Below, piece by piece: positions 35,649-45,727 of a stretch of 64,000 bases of DNA. The stretch comes from Neobacillus sp. OS1-2 (GTDB taxonomy: Bacteria; Bacillota; Bacilli; Bacillales; Cytobacillaceae). Both the position numbers and the translations under genes were made by a program. The DNA lies in contig NZ_CP133265.1 in the NCBI RefSeq assembly GCF_030915505.1, positions 372,001-436,000 on the forward strand, written 5' to 3'. The notes under the pieces are model-generated. The model was not told where the DNA came from. It saw nothing but the letters and a program-made list of their open reading frames with translations, and searched no databases. How positions within the stretch are numbered: position 1 is the stretch's first letter; every line of letters begins with the position of its first letter.

Positions 35649-36146
35649 TTAGGTTGAAGCCTCGTTCACTTGCACCTTATTAAGTTCAAACTCGTAATTA
35701 ATGGAATATCCAATGAAAATTCCATATACGATATATAAACAAATGGATGTAATGACGGTATCTCTGCTTAAATCTGCAAATGGCTTCATTCCGGGAAATA
35801 GAGGATTCAGGATAAAAAATACCAATAGAAATAACACGACACCATAACCAAGACCAAACCAAAATCCTTTGAATTTCCGTAGTAAAGCGTAGTAAACAAA
35901 CGCAGCAATAATCGATAATGCACCCATAAGTATAATGGAGATAACTGTCCCGAGCCAGCCATTTTTCCAATCACCAAGAGCCCATGGTTCGATAATGACA
36001 TGGGGGCTAACTTCTGTAAAATTGAAAAAGGACGCAATGTACCCAATCGTTCCCCAAAACAGCCCTCCAAATAAACCTGTCCAAAAAACCATTACAGTAA
36101 AGGACATTTGTTTTGGATAATTTCCTAACTTTTTATTATCCGACAA
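35649..36146 (-). CDS. yqhR: YqhR family membrane protein
   Basis: A 165-residue protein with four membrane helices. It matches YqhR: FWTGLFGGLFWGTIGYIASFFNFTEV, WLGTVISIILMGALSIIAAFVYYALLRKFKGFWFGLGYGVVLFLLVFFILNP and the TSICLYIVYGIFIGYSI end. The function is unknown. TTG at 36146 with AGGGGG before it is the best start; longer readings add residues with no counterpart in B. subtilis. Confidence 0.9.
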   Translation of the reverse strand: MSDNKKLGNYPKQMSFTVMVFWTGLFGGLFWGTIGYIASFFNFTEVSPHVIIEPWALGDWKNGWLGTVISIILMGALSIIAAFVYYALLRKFKGFWFGLGYGVVLFLLVFFILNPLFPGMKPFADLSRDTVITSICLYIVYGIFIGYSINYEFELNKVQVNEAST

Positions 36147-36428
36147 AGTAATAACCCCCTGTTTTTTTGTTAACTTTGGAAATATCCTTACCATCCATGC
36201 CTTATGATCAACAAGCAATTCATTTGATATGATGATGGTAAATTCAAGCATTATTATGCCCATTGCTGTCCAATCTTTACATGAAAAAAAATTTTCACGA
36301 AATTTATTTGGAAATATTCTGTCTTCCTAGAGGTTTTTTCATTTTTCTAGTAGAATAAATGTAAGTACAAACAGATTTTTCATATGTCTGCAATTGTGCA
36401 ACTACAGTTTAGGTTGGTGTTCATAACC

Positions 36429-37373
36429 ATGTCCAATTCTCAAAAACCCGTATATGGCGGCCAAGCGGTCGTTGAAGGAGTCATGTTTGGCGGAAAGCAT
36501 CATTATATTACCGCAGTTCGCAGAAACGACCGTTCTGTTGAATATTTTCATTTACCGCGAAAAGCAAATCCTGCTTTAACAGGATTTAAGAAAATCCCTT
36601 TCCTACGCGGGATTATTGCGATTATTGAATCTAGTGCCAATGGGTCAAAACATTTAAATTTCTCAACAGAGAGATACGATGTAGATCCAAAAGACGATGA
36701 TACAATAAAAGAAAAAGAAGTTTCTAAGTTAACTATGTATTTAGGTGTAGCCGCTATTGGTGTCCTTTCCTTTTTATTCGGGAAATTTGCTTTTACGTTA
36801 ATACCAGTCTTTTTAGCAGTCCTAACGAAACCCATTTTCCCTTCGGATTTTGCTCAAGTTTTGGTTGAAGGTTTCTTTAAGCTTTTGTTGCTTCTTACCT
36901 ATATATACTTTGTTTCACTTACCCCGTTAATCAAACGAGTGTTTCAATATCATGGTGCCGAGCATAAAGTAATTAACACCTTTGAGGCAGGGGTAGAGTT
37001 AACTGTCGAAAATGTTCAGGCACATTCTCGACTGCACTACCGATGCGGCAGCAGTTTTATCTTATTTACCGTTATCGTTGGTGTGTTTGTTTATATGTTA
37101 GTGCCTACGTCACCGCTATGGTTACGAATAGTCGATCGGCTTCTCCTAATACCAGTCGTGTTAGGAATTGCTTTTGAAGTCTTGCAGGTCACTAACAAAC
37201 TACGTCATATTCCAATTTTGAAGTATTTAGGACTTCCAGGGCTTTGGCTTCAATTGTTAACGACGAAGGAACCAAATAATGATCAAGTGGAAGTGGCAAT
37301 TCTTTCCTTTAACGAATTACTTAAACGGGAAAGGGAATCGGAATTTGAAATGGAAAGTAAAGAAATTGTCTAA
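36429..37373 (+). CDS. yqhQ: DUF1385 membrane protein YqhQ
   Basis: A 314-residue DUF1385 protein with four to five membrane helices. PVYGGQAVVEGVMFGGKHHYITAVRR is the family N-terminus, and FQYHGAEHKVINTFEAGVELTVENVQAHSRLHYRCGSSFI holds its conserved His, Glu and Cys residues. The function is not established. The ATG at 36429 agrees with the B. subtilis start; the ribosome site (AGGTTGGTG) is weak, and a GTG four codons upstream cannot be excluded. Confidence 0.92.
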   Translation: MSNSQKPVYGGQAVVEGVMFGGKHHYITAVRRNDRSVEYFHLPRKANPALTGFKKIPFLRGIIAIIESSANGSKHLNFSTERYDVDPKDDDTIKEKEVSKLTMYLGVAAIGVLSFLFGKFAFTLIPVFLAVLTKPIFPSDFAQVLVEGFFKLLLLLTYIYFVSLTPLIKRVFQYHGAEHKVINTFEAGVELTVENVQAHSRLHYRCGSSFILFTVIVGVFVYMLVPTSPLWLRIVDRLLLIPVVLGIAFEVLQVTNKLRHIPILKYLGLPGLWLQLLTTKEPNNDQVEVAILSFNELLKRERESEFEMESKEIV

Positions 37374-37439
37374 ATCTTTGTTTTTATGTGTTTAAAAGAA
37401 TAAAAAAATGCTTAAGATGCTCTTAGGGAGGTGGCATTC

Positions 37440-37823
37440 TTGAAAAATCGGGCGCCTGTTATTATTGTTGGGATACTCATTATTCTTGCTCTACTTGGCC
37501 TTTTCGGTTCATTTACAGCCAATCCTGCCGGTTTCATTCAGAGAATAGCTGTCATCGCATTGATCGGACTGGCGATATTTTTCCTTTTTCGTAAGTTTTC
37601 AAATTCGAGCCCTCAGAAAAAAGAGCAGCGGGCATTTCTTAAAGCAGCAAAAAGGTCGAAAAAACGATTACAGCAAAAGAGTGGGGATACAACCGTGAAA
37701 ACCTCTTCTCTTGGGACATTAACAACATTAAAGAAAAACAACAAGACCAAAAAGAAATCGCCTGCTCACTTGACTGTTATCGACGGAAAAAAGGGAAAAA
37801 AGAAAAATCGAGCGTCTTTTTAG
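37440..37823 (+). CDS. yqhP: SA1362 family protein YqhP
   Basis: A 127-residue protein with two membrane helices (about residues 6-24 and 33-48) and a strongly basic C-terminal tail (many Lys, ending GKKGKKKNRASF). It matches the SA1362/YqhP family, of unknown role. TTG at 37440 lies eight bases after GGGAGG. It follows yqhQ in the same orientation. Confidence 0.85.
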   Translation: MKNRAPVIIVGILIILALLGLFGSFTANPAGFIQRIAVIALIGLAIFFLFRKFSNSSPQKKEQRAFLKAAKRSKKRLQQKSGDTTVKTSSLGTLTTLKKNNKTKKKSPAHLTVIDGKKGKKKNRASF

Positions 37824-37842
37824 ACACTCGATTTTTTTAATA
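37803..37842. terminator. Bidirectional terminator between yqhP and yqhO
   Basis: AAAATCGAGCGTC and GACACTCGATTTTTTT form a hairpin, with one bulge, between convergent genes, with U-runs on both strands. Confidence 0.8.
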
Positions 37843-38730
37843 CCCCCATTTATTTAAAAATAAATTTGCATGTTCTCTTCCAATTTCAAATAATTTTTGC
37901 TTTTTTTCCTCTGTTAAATTAAATTCAATTAAAGATACCCCTTCAGCTTTGATAAAAATAATATTTTCGACATGTTTCTTCGAAATATACCGTTGATCAT
38001 GGGCATCCTTCATGGTCTCAAACAATGCCCCCATTAGTTGAAAGCCATTTTTTATTTGATGTTTTTCATGTTCATATTCGCTGGGGCTCAATTTAATCCC
38101 TAGTACCGGCCTAACTTTTTTTACATTATCCTTATCAAAAAGCCACATGGGGAAATTACTAAGGACCCCGCCATCCACCAAAACATTTACACCATCTATT
38201 GAGCGCAATCTCACAGGTTCAAAAAAGTAGGGGATACTGCAGCTCATTCTGATTGCCTTTGCAATTGAGAATGAGCCAGGAGAAATTCCGTATTTTTCTA
38301 AATCATCAGGCAAAACGACCATTCGCCCATTGGAAAGGTCTGACGCGATAACTCTTAAGGCATGGGACGGAAGATCAGAGAATGTCCTTAGCCCTTTTGC
38401 TTCAAGCTTTTCTTTCATCCATTTTTCTAGTTCATTTCCCTTATAAAGACCTAGCTTCCAATAAACATGCAGCCATTTTGCAATTGAAAATGGAATGATG
38501 GATTTCCGGGCATCGAGCATTTTGGGCAAATCGAACTCGTCAACTAATTGATAAATTTCTTTACTCGTATAGCCTGCGGCAATTAAAGCTGCAACAATGG
38601 ATCCTGCACTTGTTCCCGCAACTCTTACAAACTCCAAACCCCTATTTTCGATTTCTTCATAAGCTCCAATGAGTGAAAACCCTCTAATTCCCCCTCCGGA
38701 AAAAACCCCGTCTATTTTCATGGCAGCCAC
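37837..38730 (-). CDS. yqhO: Patatin-like phospholipase YqhO
   Basis: A 297-residue patatin/RssA-family hydrolase. It has the oxyanion GGGIRGFSLIGA, the nucleophile elbow GTSAGSIVAA (Ser of GxSxG) and the DGGVLSNFP motif with the catalytic Asp. It is predicted soluble. The natural lipid substrate is unknown. It ends the syntenic yqhR-yqhO run; in B. subtilis mntR follows. Confidence 0.92.
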   Translation of the reverse strand: MAAMKIDGVFSGGGIRGFSLIGAYEEIENRGLEFVRVAGTSAGSIVAALIAAGYTSKEIYQLVDEFDLPKMLDARKSIIPFSIAKWLHVYWKLGLYKGNELEKWMKEKLEAKGLRTFSDLPSHALRVIASDLSNGRMVVLPDDLEKYGISPGSFSIAKAIRMSCSIPYFFEPVRLRSIDGVNVLVDGGVLSNFPMWLFDKDNVKKVRPVLGIKLSPSEYEHEKHQIKNGFQLMGALFETMKDAHDQRYISKKHVENIIFIKAEGVSLIEFNLTEEKKQKLFEIGREHANLFLNKWGY

Positions 38731-38950
38731 TCCTAAGATGAACTCATTTTTACATCTTTAATCAGCACATCGCCAAAATAGTACATTGGACAGGGGGAAA
38801 ATTTTTATTAAGCTGGACATTTTTTGTACCCATTTTGTCTACATAATGTTCACCAGTTTATCATTTTTCTTCATATCATCAACATATCGATTTCATACAC
38901 TTACCCTATCATTTTATGATTCTCATTAATTTGTAAAGGTGGAGAACCTT

Positions 38951-40747
38951 ATGGGTATACGGAAGGAAAGAATAAAGGTGTATGATATGACCTGTACATC
39001 ATGTGAAAAGCGGATTGAAAGAACGGTAAAAAAGATAAATGGTGTCATCGAAGTTAAGGCGAATTTTACGGGCCAATTCGCAGATGTTGTGTTTAATGAG
39101 GAATCATGCAGCAGGGACCAGATAAAGGCAGCAATCAATCGTATCGGTTACAGCACTGAAAATGGCAAAGGCTTTAAGGTCATTGGAATCATTATGGTTG
39201 TTGCCGCTATTTTTCTGTTTGGCATAAATACCGGCAGCTTTAATATGGAAGATAAGCTTAAAAATGCTTCCTATGCCGTTTTATTTGTTTTTGGGGTGAT
39301 TACTTCCCTCCATTGCGTAGGAATGTGCGGCGGAATTATGCTTTCACAAACCATTGGGAAGGAAAGTAAAAATAAATTTGAAGCAATGAAACCGGCTATT
39401 TTATATAACCTTGGAAGGGTTACGGCCTATACCATCATCGGGGGAATCGTTGGTGCGATTGGTTCTGTATTTGCACTTTCACTAACCACTAAATCTATCA
39501 TGCAAATTCTAGCCGGTGTATTCATGGTTATGATGGGCTTTAATATGGCAGGTTTTAAGGCATTTAGAAAGGTTCAGTTTAAATTGCCATCTTCTGCTAT
39601 AAAAATGTTAACGAAATCAAAACCGAAGACACCGTTTTTTATTGGCATGCTTAATGGGTTAATGCCTTGCGGTCCCCTGCAAACGTTGCAGCTATATGCG
39701 TTGGGCACCGGCAGCGCAATCAGTGGAGCGCTATCCATGTTCATGTTTGCCATTGGAACTGTCCCGCTAATGTTGACTTTCGGGGCTGTATCAAGTCTTT
39801 TAAGTAAAGGCTACACAAAGAAAATCCTTAAATTTAGTGGAATTCTCATTGTCGTTCTTGGCTTAGTTATGAGCAATAGGGGTTTAGCACTTGTGGGAAT
39901 GAATTTTAGCCCCGGCTCTATGTTAGCTAATATGATCACTTCCGGAGATGATTCCGCTTCGGCCGCAACTGCTACAAAAGCTACCATCAAGGATGGGATC
40001 CAAGTTCTACATATGACAGCCAACGTTTATGGCTATACACCTAATACGCTTTATGTTCAAAAAGGTATGCCTGTTAAATGGGTCGTAGAGGGTGAACAAA
40101 TCACAGGCTGTAATAGTACGATTGTTGTTCCTGATATCAATGTTGAACAGAAACTTCAAAGTGGCAATAACATCATCGAATTCACACCAGGTAATGAGGA
40201 TATTCCGTTTAGCTGTTGGATGGGAATGAAACAGGGAGTCATTAAGGTAGTAGATGACCTAAAGAAAGTTAAAACAGCAAGCAGTGGCGCCAAGGGTATG
40301 GATTCTTCGACCAATTCTACGGCATCGGCTTCAAATCAAACTAAGCCAAGTATTTATGGAACTGATATTAGCTTGGTCCCTACTGAACGTTTAGTGCAAA
40401 CGATTCAACTATCAAATAATGAACAATCCATTGCCATTAAAGGTATTGGATACGAACTAGAACCGCTCATCATTGTTGCTAATCAAGCATTAAAAACGAA
40501 GATGTCCATTGATTTAACTTCTTTTGATCAGCCTAACGGAGCTTTTATTACCATGAATGCCAATACTAAACAAATCGTGACTGAATTTACTGGCGCGAAG
40601 GAAATCGTTGATATTGAATTTTCGATCGAGAAAGCTGGCACATACGGTATTTATCTAAATGAAGAGGAATTGCTTGGAATAATTGATGTTGTTAAAGATG
40701 TAAATTCCGTTGATTTAGAGGATATGAGAAGCAAATACATTCAGTAA
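38951..40747 (+). CDS. HMA-UreH/TauE-like-cupredoxin fusion membrane protein
   Basis: A 598-residue three-part protein. Residues 5-70 form a heavy-metal-associated domain with Cys15-Cys18 in MTCTSCEKR. After a membrane segment (76-93) comes a six-helix UreH/TauE-SafE (DsbD-like) domain, about 108-320, with HCVGMCGG (121-128) and MPCGPLQT, cysteines expected to exchange metal or thiol. Residues about 345-435 are a cupredoxin fold with Cys, Trp and Met near FSCWMGM. The last 150 residues look like another beta sandwich without obvious metal ligands. ATG at 38951 with AAAGGTGGAG. Likely moves copper across the membrane; this is inferred from domains and neighbours. Confidence 0.85.
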   Translation: MGIRKERIKVYDMTCTSCEKRIERTVKKINGVIEVKANFTGQFADVVFNEESCSRDQIKAAINRIGYSTENGKGFKVIGIIMVVAAIFLFGINTGSFNMEDKLKNASYAVLFVFGVITSLHCVGMCGGIMLSQTIGKESKNKFEAMKPAILYNLGRVTAYTIIGGIVGAIGSVFALSLTTKSIMQILAGVFMVMMGFNMAGFKAFRKVQFKLPSSAIKMLTKSKPKTPFFIGMLNGLMPCGPLQTLQLYALGTGSAISGALSMFMFAIGTVPLMLTFGAVSSLLSKGYTKKILKFSGILIVVLGLVMSNRGLALVGMNFSPGSMLANMITSGDDSASAATATKATIKDGIQVLHMTANVYGYTPNTLYVQKGMPVKWVVEGEQITGCNSTIVVPDINVEQKLQSGNNIIEFTPGNEDIPFSCWMGMKQGVIKVVDDLKKVKTASSGAKGMDSSTNSTASASNQTKPSIYGTDISLVPTERLVQTIQLSNNEQSIAIKGIGYELEPLIIVANQALKTKMSIDLTSFDQPNGAFITMNANTKQIVTEFTGAKEIVDIEFSIEKAGTYGIYLNEEELLGIIDVVKDVNSVDLEDMRSKYIQ

Positions 40748-40749
40748 GT

Positions 40750-40795
40750 AAAAAGTTAATAATTTGGGATGTTATCCCCAACTTATTAACTTTTT
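40750..40795. terminator. Bidirectional terminator
   Basis: A 13-bp stem (AAAAAGTTAATAA / TTATTAACTTTTT) with U-runs on both strands, between the convergent fusion gene and sensor kinase gene. Confidence 0.88.
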
Positions 40796-42162
40796 TTATT
40801 TTCATTAAAATAGATCGTAAATTTCGTTCCGATTCCTACTTTACTTTCTACATCTATACCAGCATTGTGAAGCTGCAGAATACTCTTCACGATGGTTAAG
40901 CCAATCCCCTTCCCTTCAATTTTCTGCCTGTCCATCTTCCCGCGATATAGTCTTTCAAAGATAAAGGGCAAATCTTCATCCTTAATTCCCATCCCATTGT
41001 CACATACTTCGACAACAATATTTTTTCCATTTTCATATAATTTGATCAGCACTATGCCTTCAAATGTAGTAAATTTAATGGCATTAGCGACAAGGTTAAT
41101 AAATACCTGTTTAAGTTGGTCTTTGTCACCAGTTATCAAGTATTTATGATTCGGTTGTACATGATACTGAAAACTGATATTCTTTTTTTCTGCATCTAGG
41201 TAAAAGCCCTTGCAAATTTCAGTAATGAATTCATCCAGATAGATGGTTTCATAGGTTAGCTTTGTACTTTCAGCTTCAAAATGCTTTAACACATTTAAGC
41301 TATTAATTAATTTTCCGAACCGGATGACTTCTTCATTTAAAGCATGTAATTTCTCGGTTGTCACCGGATACACGCCATCAATCATCGCCTCTAGATTATT
41401 TTGCAAGACATTTAATGGGGTTCTAATTTCATGTGATATATCGGAAACTAACCTTTTCCTCAGTGTGTCCTGATACTTTAATTTTCCCGCTAAGATATTT
41501 ACACTTTTTTGTAAATCTTCCAGCTCCAAAAGATTACTTTTAATACTGGATTTGGTTTCAAAATTTCCTTTAGATAAATTTACTGATAACTGTGCCACTT
41601 CTTTAATTGGATTGGAAAATTGTTTTGAAAAATAAAAGCTAAATCCGCCTATAATAATGAGGGTCAGAATCCCGCTGGCAATAATGCTTTTATTAATGGA
41701 GCTTTTAAAGTTGATATCCTCCTCTGTGAGGAGGATTGATGAATACTGCCCAATATCGACATATCCCACTTTTTTTGAATCTACCTTTATGGCAAAAGTT
41801 TTGGTTGTATAAACACCATTCTTCTGAGTAGGCATTTCATTCATATTTAGCTGGTTTTTGATTTCATTAGGATTCATTCCCCACACTGTTTGTTTCTTAT
41901 CATCCATTAGTGTCAAGCAATAATTCCCCATATATGCCTCATGCATCAACTCAACACCAGTATTTACTGACCATTCCCCTTCTCTCTTGTAAACATCTTC
42001 TAAATAGGTGACAATTCTTTGATATCTCCTATTTTGAATATCAACCATATATTGATCAAACTTATTGGTAACGGTAAAGTTGACAAACAATGTAACGAGC
42101 AGGATGGTGGCAAGTGTACACAGTATAAATAAAATACTTAGTCTTTTACTGATGGAGTGCAT
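40786..42162 (-). CDS. Sensor histidine kinase
   Basis: A 458-residue membrane kinase. Two membrane helices (about residues 10-28 and 163-183) enclose an extracytoplasmic sensor domain of about 130 residues. HAMP (about 184-235), the dimerisation/phosphoacceptor domain with SHEIRTPLN (His about 241), and an ATPase domain with N (NLVANAIKFT), G1 (VCDNGMGI), F (FIFERLYRG) and G2 (GKGIGLTI) follow. It overlaps its regulator by 25 bp. Copper sensing is suggested by the neighbours only; the sensor has no CXXC or Met-rich region. Confidence 0.9.
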   Translation of the reverse strand: MHSISKRLSILFILCTLATILLVTLFVNFTVTNKFDQYMVDIQNRRYQRIVTYLEDVYKREGEWSVNTGVELMHEAYMGNYCLTLMDDKKQTVWGMNPNEIKNQLNMNEMPTQKNGVYTTKTFAIKVDSKKVGYVDIGQYSSILLTEEDINFKSSINKSIIASGILTLIIIGGFSFYFSKQFSNPIKEVAQLSVNLSKGNFETKSSIKSNLLELEDLQKSVNILAGKLKYQDTLRKRLVSDISHEIRTPLNVLQNNLEAMIDGVYPVTTEKLHALNEEVIRFGKLINSLNVLKHFEAESTKLTYETIYLDEFITEICKGFYLDAEKKNISFQYHVQPNHKYLITGDKDQLKQVFINLVANAIKFTTFEGIVLIKLYENGKNIVVEVCDNGMGIKDEDLPFIFERLYRGKMDRQKIEGKGIGLTIVKSILQLHNAGIDVESKVGIGTKFTIYFNENKKS

Positions 42163-42848
42163 TTAACACAGCCCCCAAACTTATATCCTGCTTTCAACAC
42201 GGTTACAATATATTTGGGATTCTTCGTATCTTTTTCAATCTTTTTACGAATATTTTTGATATGGACATCAATTGTCCGATCAAAGCCATTAAATTCTTCC
42301 CCATATAATGTATCAATGAGTTGATCCCTTGATAAAACCTTTCCTTTATTCGCAACAAGTGTCCTTAATATATCGAACTCATTTGGAGTAAAGGACTTTT
42401 CCGCACCGCTAACTTTAATCGTCCTTTTCGAGCAATCTATTAGCAGATTCCCATCATCAAAAATGACACTAGAAGAATGAACCCTACCGTTTAGTCTGCG
42501 GAAAAGAGCGTTTACCCTCGCAATCAACTCCCTTGGACTAAATGGTTTGATTAAATATTCATCCGCCCCAATCCTTAATCCCTCGATGCGGTCATTTAAA
42601 GACCCTTTTGCTGTCAACATAAAAATATGAACATCAGAGGTTTGTCGAACAATTTTACAGACCTCTTCACCGCTAATATCCGGCAGCATTAAATCTAGAA
42701 TAACCAGGTCAAATCTTTCAGCCATAAAAAGATCAATTCCTTTTAATCCCGTATCAGCGGAGCGAACCAGGTATCCTGCTTTTTCTAAATAGGCTTTTAT
42801 TACTCCTAAAACGCTTTGTTCATCTTCAACTAATAAGATCTGATTCAT
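42138..42848 (-). CDS. OmpR-family response regulator
   Basis: A 236-residue regulator: receiver domain (about residues 1-115) with EDE and phosphoacceptor Asp52 in LVILDLMLPD, Lys in EYLIKPF, then a winged-helix DNA-binding domain (FTPNEFDILRTLVANKGKVLSRDQLI, RTIDVHIKNIRKKIE). Three cysteines occur near the C-terminal end or helix. ATG at 42848 follows AAGGGTG. It is the partner of the overlapping kinase; the direct target is unknown but may be the divergent-convergent copper genes. Confidence 0.92.
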   Translation of the reverse strand: MNQILLVEDEQSVLGVIKAYLEKAGYLVRSADTGLKGIDLFMAERFDLVILDLMLPDISGEEVCKIVRQTSDVHIFMLTAKGSLNDRIEGLRIGADEYLIKPFSPRELIARVNALFRRLNGRVHSSSVIFDDGNLLIDCSKRTIKVSGAEKSFTPNEFDILRTLVANKGKVLSRDQLIDTLYGEEFNGFDRTIDVHIKNIRKKIEKDTKNPKYIVTVLKAGYKFGGCVKCTPSVKD

Positions 42849-42967
42849 GGAAATCACCCTTAACGAGAATTTATATGTATTCAGTATAATAGCTATAGAT
42901 AGTGTAAAAATTGAAAAAGGCTGACAATTATGTGTCAGCCCATTAAAAACAATCTGTCGTTAACATT

Positions 42968-45382
42968 CTATAGTTTTACTTTTTGTAATCGCAATGCATT
43001 CAGAACAACCGAAACAGAACTGAATGCCATCGCAGCACCGGCAAGCCATGGTGCAAGGAACCCAAGAGCCGCAATTGGGATTCCCAATGAGTTATAGGCC
43101 AGCGCCCAGAACAGATTTTGTTTAATATTCGTAATGGTCTTTTTACTCATAAAGATGGCATCTGCAATGCTATTTAAATCACCGCGAATCAGTGTGATAT
43201 CAGCCGCTTCCATTGCGACATCTGTTCCGGTGCCAATGGCCATTCCAATGTCAGCAATTGCTAATGCCGGGGCATCATTAATTCCGTCTCCAACCATAGC
43301 CACTTTCTTGCCTTGTGACTGCAATTTTTTGATTTCATCGGCTTTTCCCTCGGGAAGAACTTCAGCGATAACATGATCAATCCCCGCTTGTGTGGCAATT
43401 GCCTCCGCAGTCCGCTGATTATCACCTGTAATCATAATGACATCGAGTCCCATTTCCTTCAAACGCCCAATTGCCATTTTGGAAGTTCCCTTGATGGTAT
43501 CTGCAACAGCAACCAACCCTGCATATTGTTCATTGATCGCCACAAGCATGGCAGTTTTACCAACCGTCTCTAATTCAGACATTATTTTAAGAGATTTTTC
43601 AACATTGACATCATACATGTTCATTAATTTTCGTGTACCAATTAACACTTCATTTCCATCCACAGTTGCTTTAATGCCAAACCCGGGGATAGCTTCAAAC
43701 CTCGAAACCCCCTTCAAAGGCATTCCCTTTTCTTTTATTCCTTTGACAATAGCTTCGGCCAGCGGGTGTTCCGATTGTTTTTCTGCTGAGCCAACGATTA
43801 CTAAGAATTCTTCTTCAGTCCATGTTTCAACCGGGAAAACATCGGTTAGTACAGGAGTTCCGTTCGTAACCGTGCCGGTTTTATCTAGGACAACAGCAAT
43901 AATCCGGTGGGTCATTTCTAAATGTTCGCCGCCTTTAAAAAGGATGCCGTATTCAGCAGAACGACCGGAACCAGCCATTATCGATGTTGGTGTAGCAAGC
44001 CCTAGGGCACATGGACAGGCAATGACAAGGACTGCAATCATTTTCTCGAGAGCTTCCGCAAAATCCCCTGGAGTTGCCCATAGATACCACACAATAAACG
44101 TTAGAACTGCTAAGCCCACAACAATCGGAACAAACACACCGGAAATTTTATCAGCAAGTCGTTGAATAGGAGCCTTTGAGCCTTGAGCTTCCTCCACTAG
44201 TTTAATAATTTGTGCTAACGCTGTATCTTTACCGACCTTTGCGGCTTTAACCTTTAAAAAGCCATTTTTGTTTATGGTTGCACCAATCACGGGATCGCCG
44301 ATTTTTTTATCAACAGGCACACTTTCACCGGTTAACATCGACTCGTCAATTGCTGACTGACCCTCAATAATAATCCCATCAACTGGAATCTTTTCACCCG
44401 GTTTAATATGGAGGAAATCGCCAACGACTACTTCCTCAAGAGGAATTTCCAGCTCCATTCCTTCTCGTTCGACAACGGCCGTCTTCGCCTGAAGTCCCAT
44501 CAATTTTTTTATGGCTTCAGAGGACCGGCCTTTTGCTTTTGCTTCAAACAACTTTCCTAGAATAATCAAGGTAATCAATACAGCACTCGTTTCAAAATAG
44601 AGCTCCACCATATGAACCTTACCGCTAATGGTTAAGATGGCCTGGTAAAGGCTGTAGAAATAAGCGGCTGAAGTACCCAAAGCAACAAGTACATCCATAT
44701 TGGCGCTTTTATTCTTAAGCGCCTTATAGGCCCCGATATAAAATTGGCTGCCAATGATAAACTGGACGGGAGTGGCCAGTAGAAACTGGAACCAAGGATT
44801 CATAAATATTTCTGGTACCCAAATAAAGGATGTAAACGAAAAGTGGCCAGCCATTGCCCATAATAAGGGCACTGACAAGATCGCCGAAAATAGTAACTTT
44901 TTCGTTTGTTTGGCAATTTCCTTTTCGCGATAGTCACTAGAATCCTTCGCTCCTTCTTTAATCTTTGCTCCGTAACCCAGATTCTCAACCTTTTTTATTA
45001 TATCGTTTGTCGAAAGGACGGAGCCGTTGAACTCTATTGTTGCTTTTTCAAGAGCCAAGTTCACATTTGCCTTGATGACTCCCTCTAATTTATTTAGGCC
45101 TTTTTCGATTCTTGTTGAGCAGGCAGCACAGGTCATCCCGGTGATGTCAAGCTCTGTCTTCTCGGTAACAACCTCGTACCCTAAATCTCTAATTTTCTTT
45201 TCAATATCGTCAACATTGATTTGCAATGGGTCATATTTAATGGCGGATTTTTCTAAGGCAAGGTTAACATTAGCCGACTCAACACCAACTAGCTTGTTTA
45301 GACCCTTTTCAATTCTTGTTGCACAGGCCGCACAGGTCATCCCCGAAATTTGTATATTTGTTTCTTTGAGACTATGACTCAT
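42968..45382 (-). CDS. copA: Copper-exporting P-type ATPase CopA
   Basis: An 804-residue P1B-type ATPase that pumps Cu(I) out. Two HMA domains (MTCAACATR at about residue 15 and MTCAACSTR near 88) precede eight membrane helices. The transport site CPC in [13 protein letters not shown] lies near 456, the phosphorylated Asp in DKTGTVTNG near 499, and [13 protein letters not shown] closes the hinge. The helix 7/8 residues (YN...[11 protein letters not shown]) match Cu(I) exporters. The ATG at 45382 follows AAGGAG. Confidence 0.95.
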   Translation of the reverse strand: MSHSLKETNIQISGMTCAACATRIEKGLNKLVGVESANVNLALEKSAIKYDPLQINVDDIEKKIRDLGYEVVTEKTELDITGMTCAACSTRIEKGLNKLEGVIKANVNLALEKATIEFNGSVLSTNDIIKKVENLGYGAKIKEGAKDSSDYREKEIAKQTKKLLFSAILSVPLLWAMAGHFSFTSFIWVPEIFMNPWFQFLLATPVQFIIGSQFYIGAYKALKNKSANMDVLVALGTSAAYFYSLYQAILTISGKVHMVELYFETSAVLITLIILGKLFEAKAKGRSSEAIKKLMGLQAKTAVVEREGMELEIPLEEVVVGDFLHIKPGEKIPVDGIIIEGQSAIDESMLTGESVPVDKKIGDPVIGATINKNGFLKVKAAKVGKDTALAQIIKLVEEAQGSKAPIQRLADKISGVFVPIVVGLAVLTFIVWYLWATPGDFAEALEKMIAVLVIACPCALGLATPTSIMAGSGRSAEYGILFKGGEHLEMTHRIIAVVLDKTGTVTNGTPVLTDVFPVETWTEEEFLVIVGSAEKQSEHPLAEAIVKGIKEKGMPLKGVSRFEAIPGFGIKATVDGNEVLIGTRKLMNMYDVNVEKSLKIMSELETVGKTAMLVAINEQYAGLVAVADTIKGTSKMAIGRLKEMGLDVIMITGDNQRTAEAIATQAGIDHVIAEVLPEGKADEIKKLQSQGKKVAMVGDGINDAPALAIADIGMAIGTGTDVAMEAADITLIRGDLNSIADAIFMSKKTITNIKQNLFWALAYNSLGIPIAALGFLAPWLAGAAMAFSSVSVVLNALRLQKVKL

Positions 45383-45396
45383 AAAAGCCAACTCCT

Positions 45397-45418
45397 TATA
45401 CCCCATATAGGTATATAA
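45397..45418. promoter_or_regulatory. CsoR-like operator upstream of copA
   Basis: ATACCCCATATAGGTATAT has ATACC / GGTAT arms with a 7-base spacer, similar to the ATACCCC...GGGTAT CsoR-type boxes. It lies 15 bp upstream of the copA start, between copZ's terminator and copA, suggesting copA may be controlled separately. Less exact than the one at copZ. Confidence 0.45.
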
Positions 45419-45431
45419 TTTAGAAAAAAGA

Positions 45432-45454
45432 ACGTGCTACGAGAAAGCACGTTG
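45432..45454 (-). terminator. Terminator between copZ and copA
   Basis: AACGTGCT and AGCACGTT form an 8-bp stem followed on the minus strand by TTCTTTTTTCT. It lies after copZ and before copA, so it should reduce readthrough into copA and set copZ above copA. Confidence 0.75.
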
Positions 45455-45463
45455 TTTTACTGC

Positions 45464-45670
45464 TTATTTCACATCGTAACCTTGGTCATCGATGGTTTCT
45501 TTAATTTGATCCAAGGAAACCTGCTGCTGGTTAAATTCCACATCAACTGTTGCAGCTTTTAAATTTACCTTTACAGCGGCAACTCCGTTAAGTGCACCAA
45601 CACTTCCTTCTACTGCTTTCACACAATGGTCACAAGACATACCTTGTACGCTTAGAGTAATCTTCTCCAT
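45464..45670 (-). CDS. copZ: Copper chaperone CopZ
   Basis: A 68-residue HMA-domain protein with MSCDHCVKAVEG (two copper-binding Cys) and the beta-alpha-beta-beta-alpha-beta fold length. It carries Cu(I) in the cytoplasm and passes it to CopA. The ATG at 45670 follows AAAGGTTGG; longer readings add residues outside the family. A CsoR-type operator lies upstream. Confidence 0.95.
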   Translation of the reverse strand: MEKITLSVQGMSCDHCVKAVEGSVGALNGVAAVKVNLKAATVDVEFNQQQVSLDQIKETIDDQGYDVK

Positions 45671-45727
45671 AAAAAACCAACCTTTCATTGTTAAAATTTT
45701 ATAATGTGAACTCCTATGATCGTATGC

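Noticed and set aside
37837..38730. yqhO as a toxin-like effector
   Set aside because: It is a housekeeping RssA/YqhO-type patatin in its conserved location, with no secretion signal or immunity gene.
43437..44165. Long open frame on the plus strand (242 codons) inside copA
   Set aside because: It lies antisense to the conserved ATPase core, has no ribosome site and no recognisable protein motifs. It follows from codon use on the other strand.
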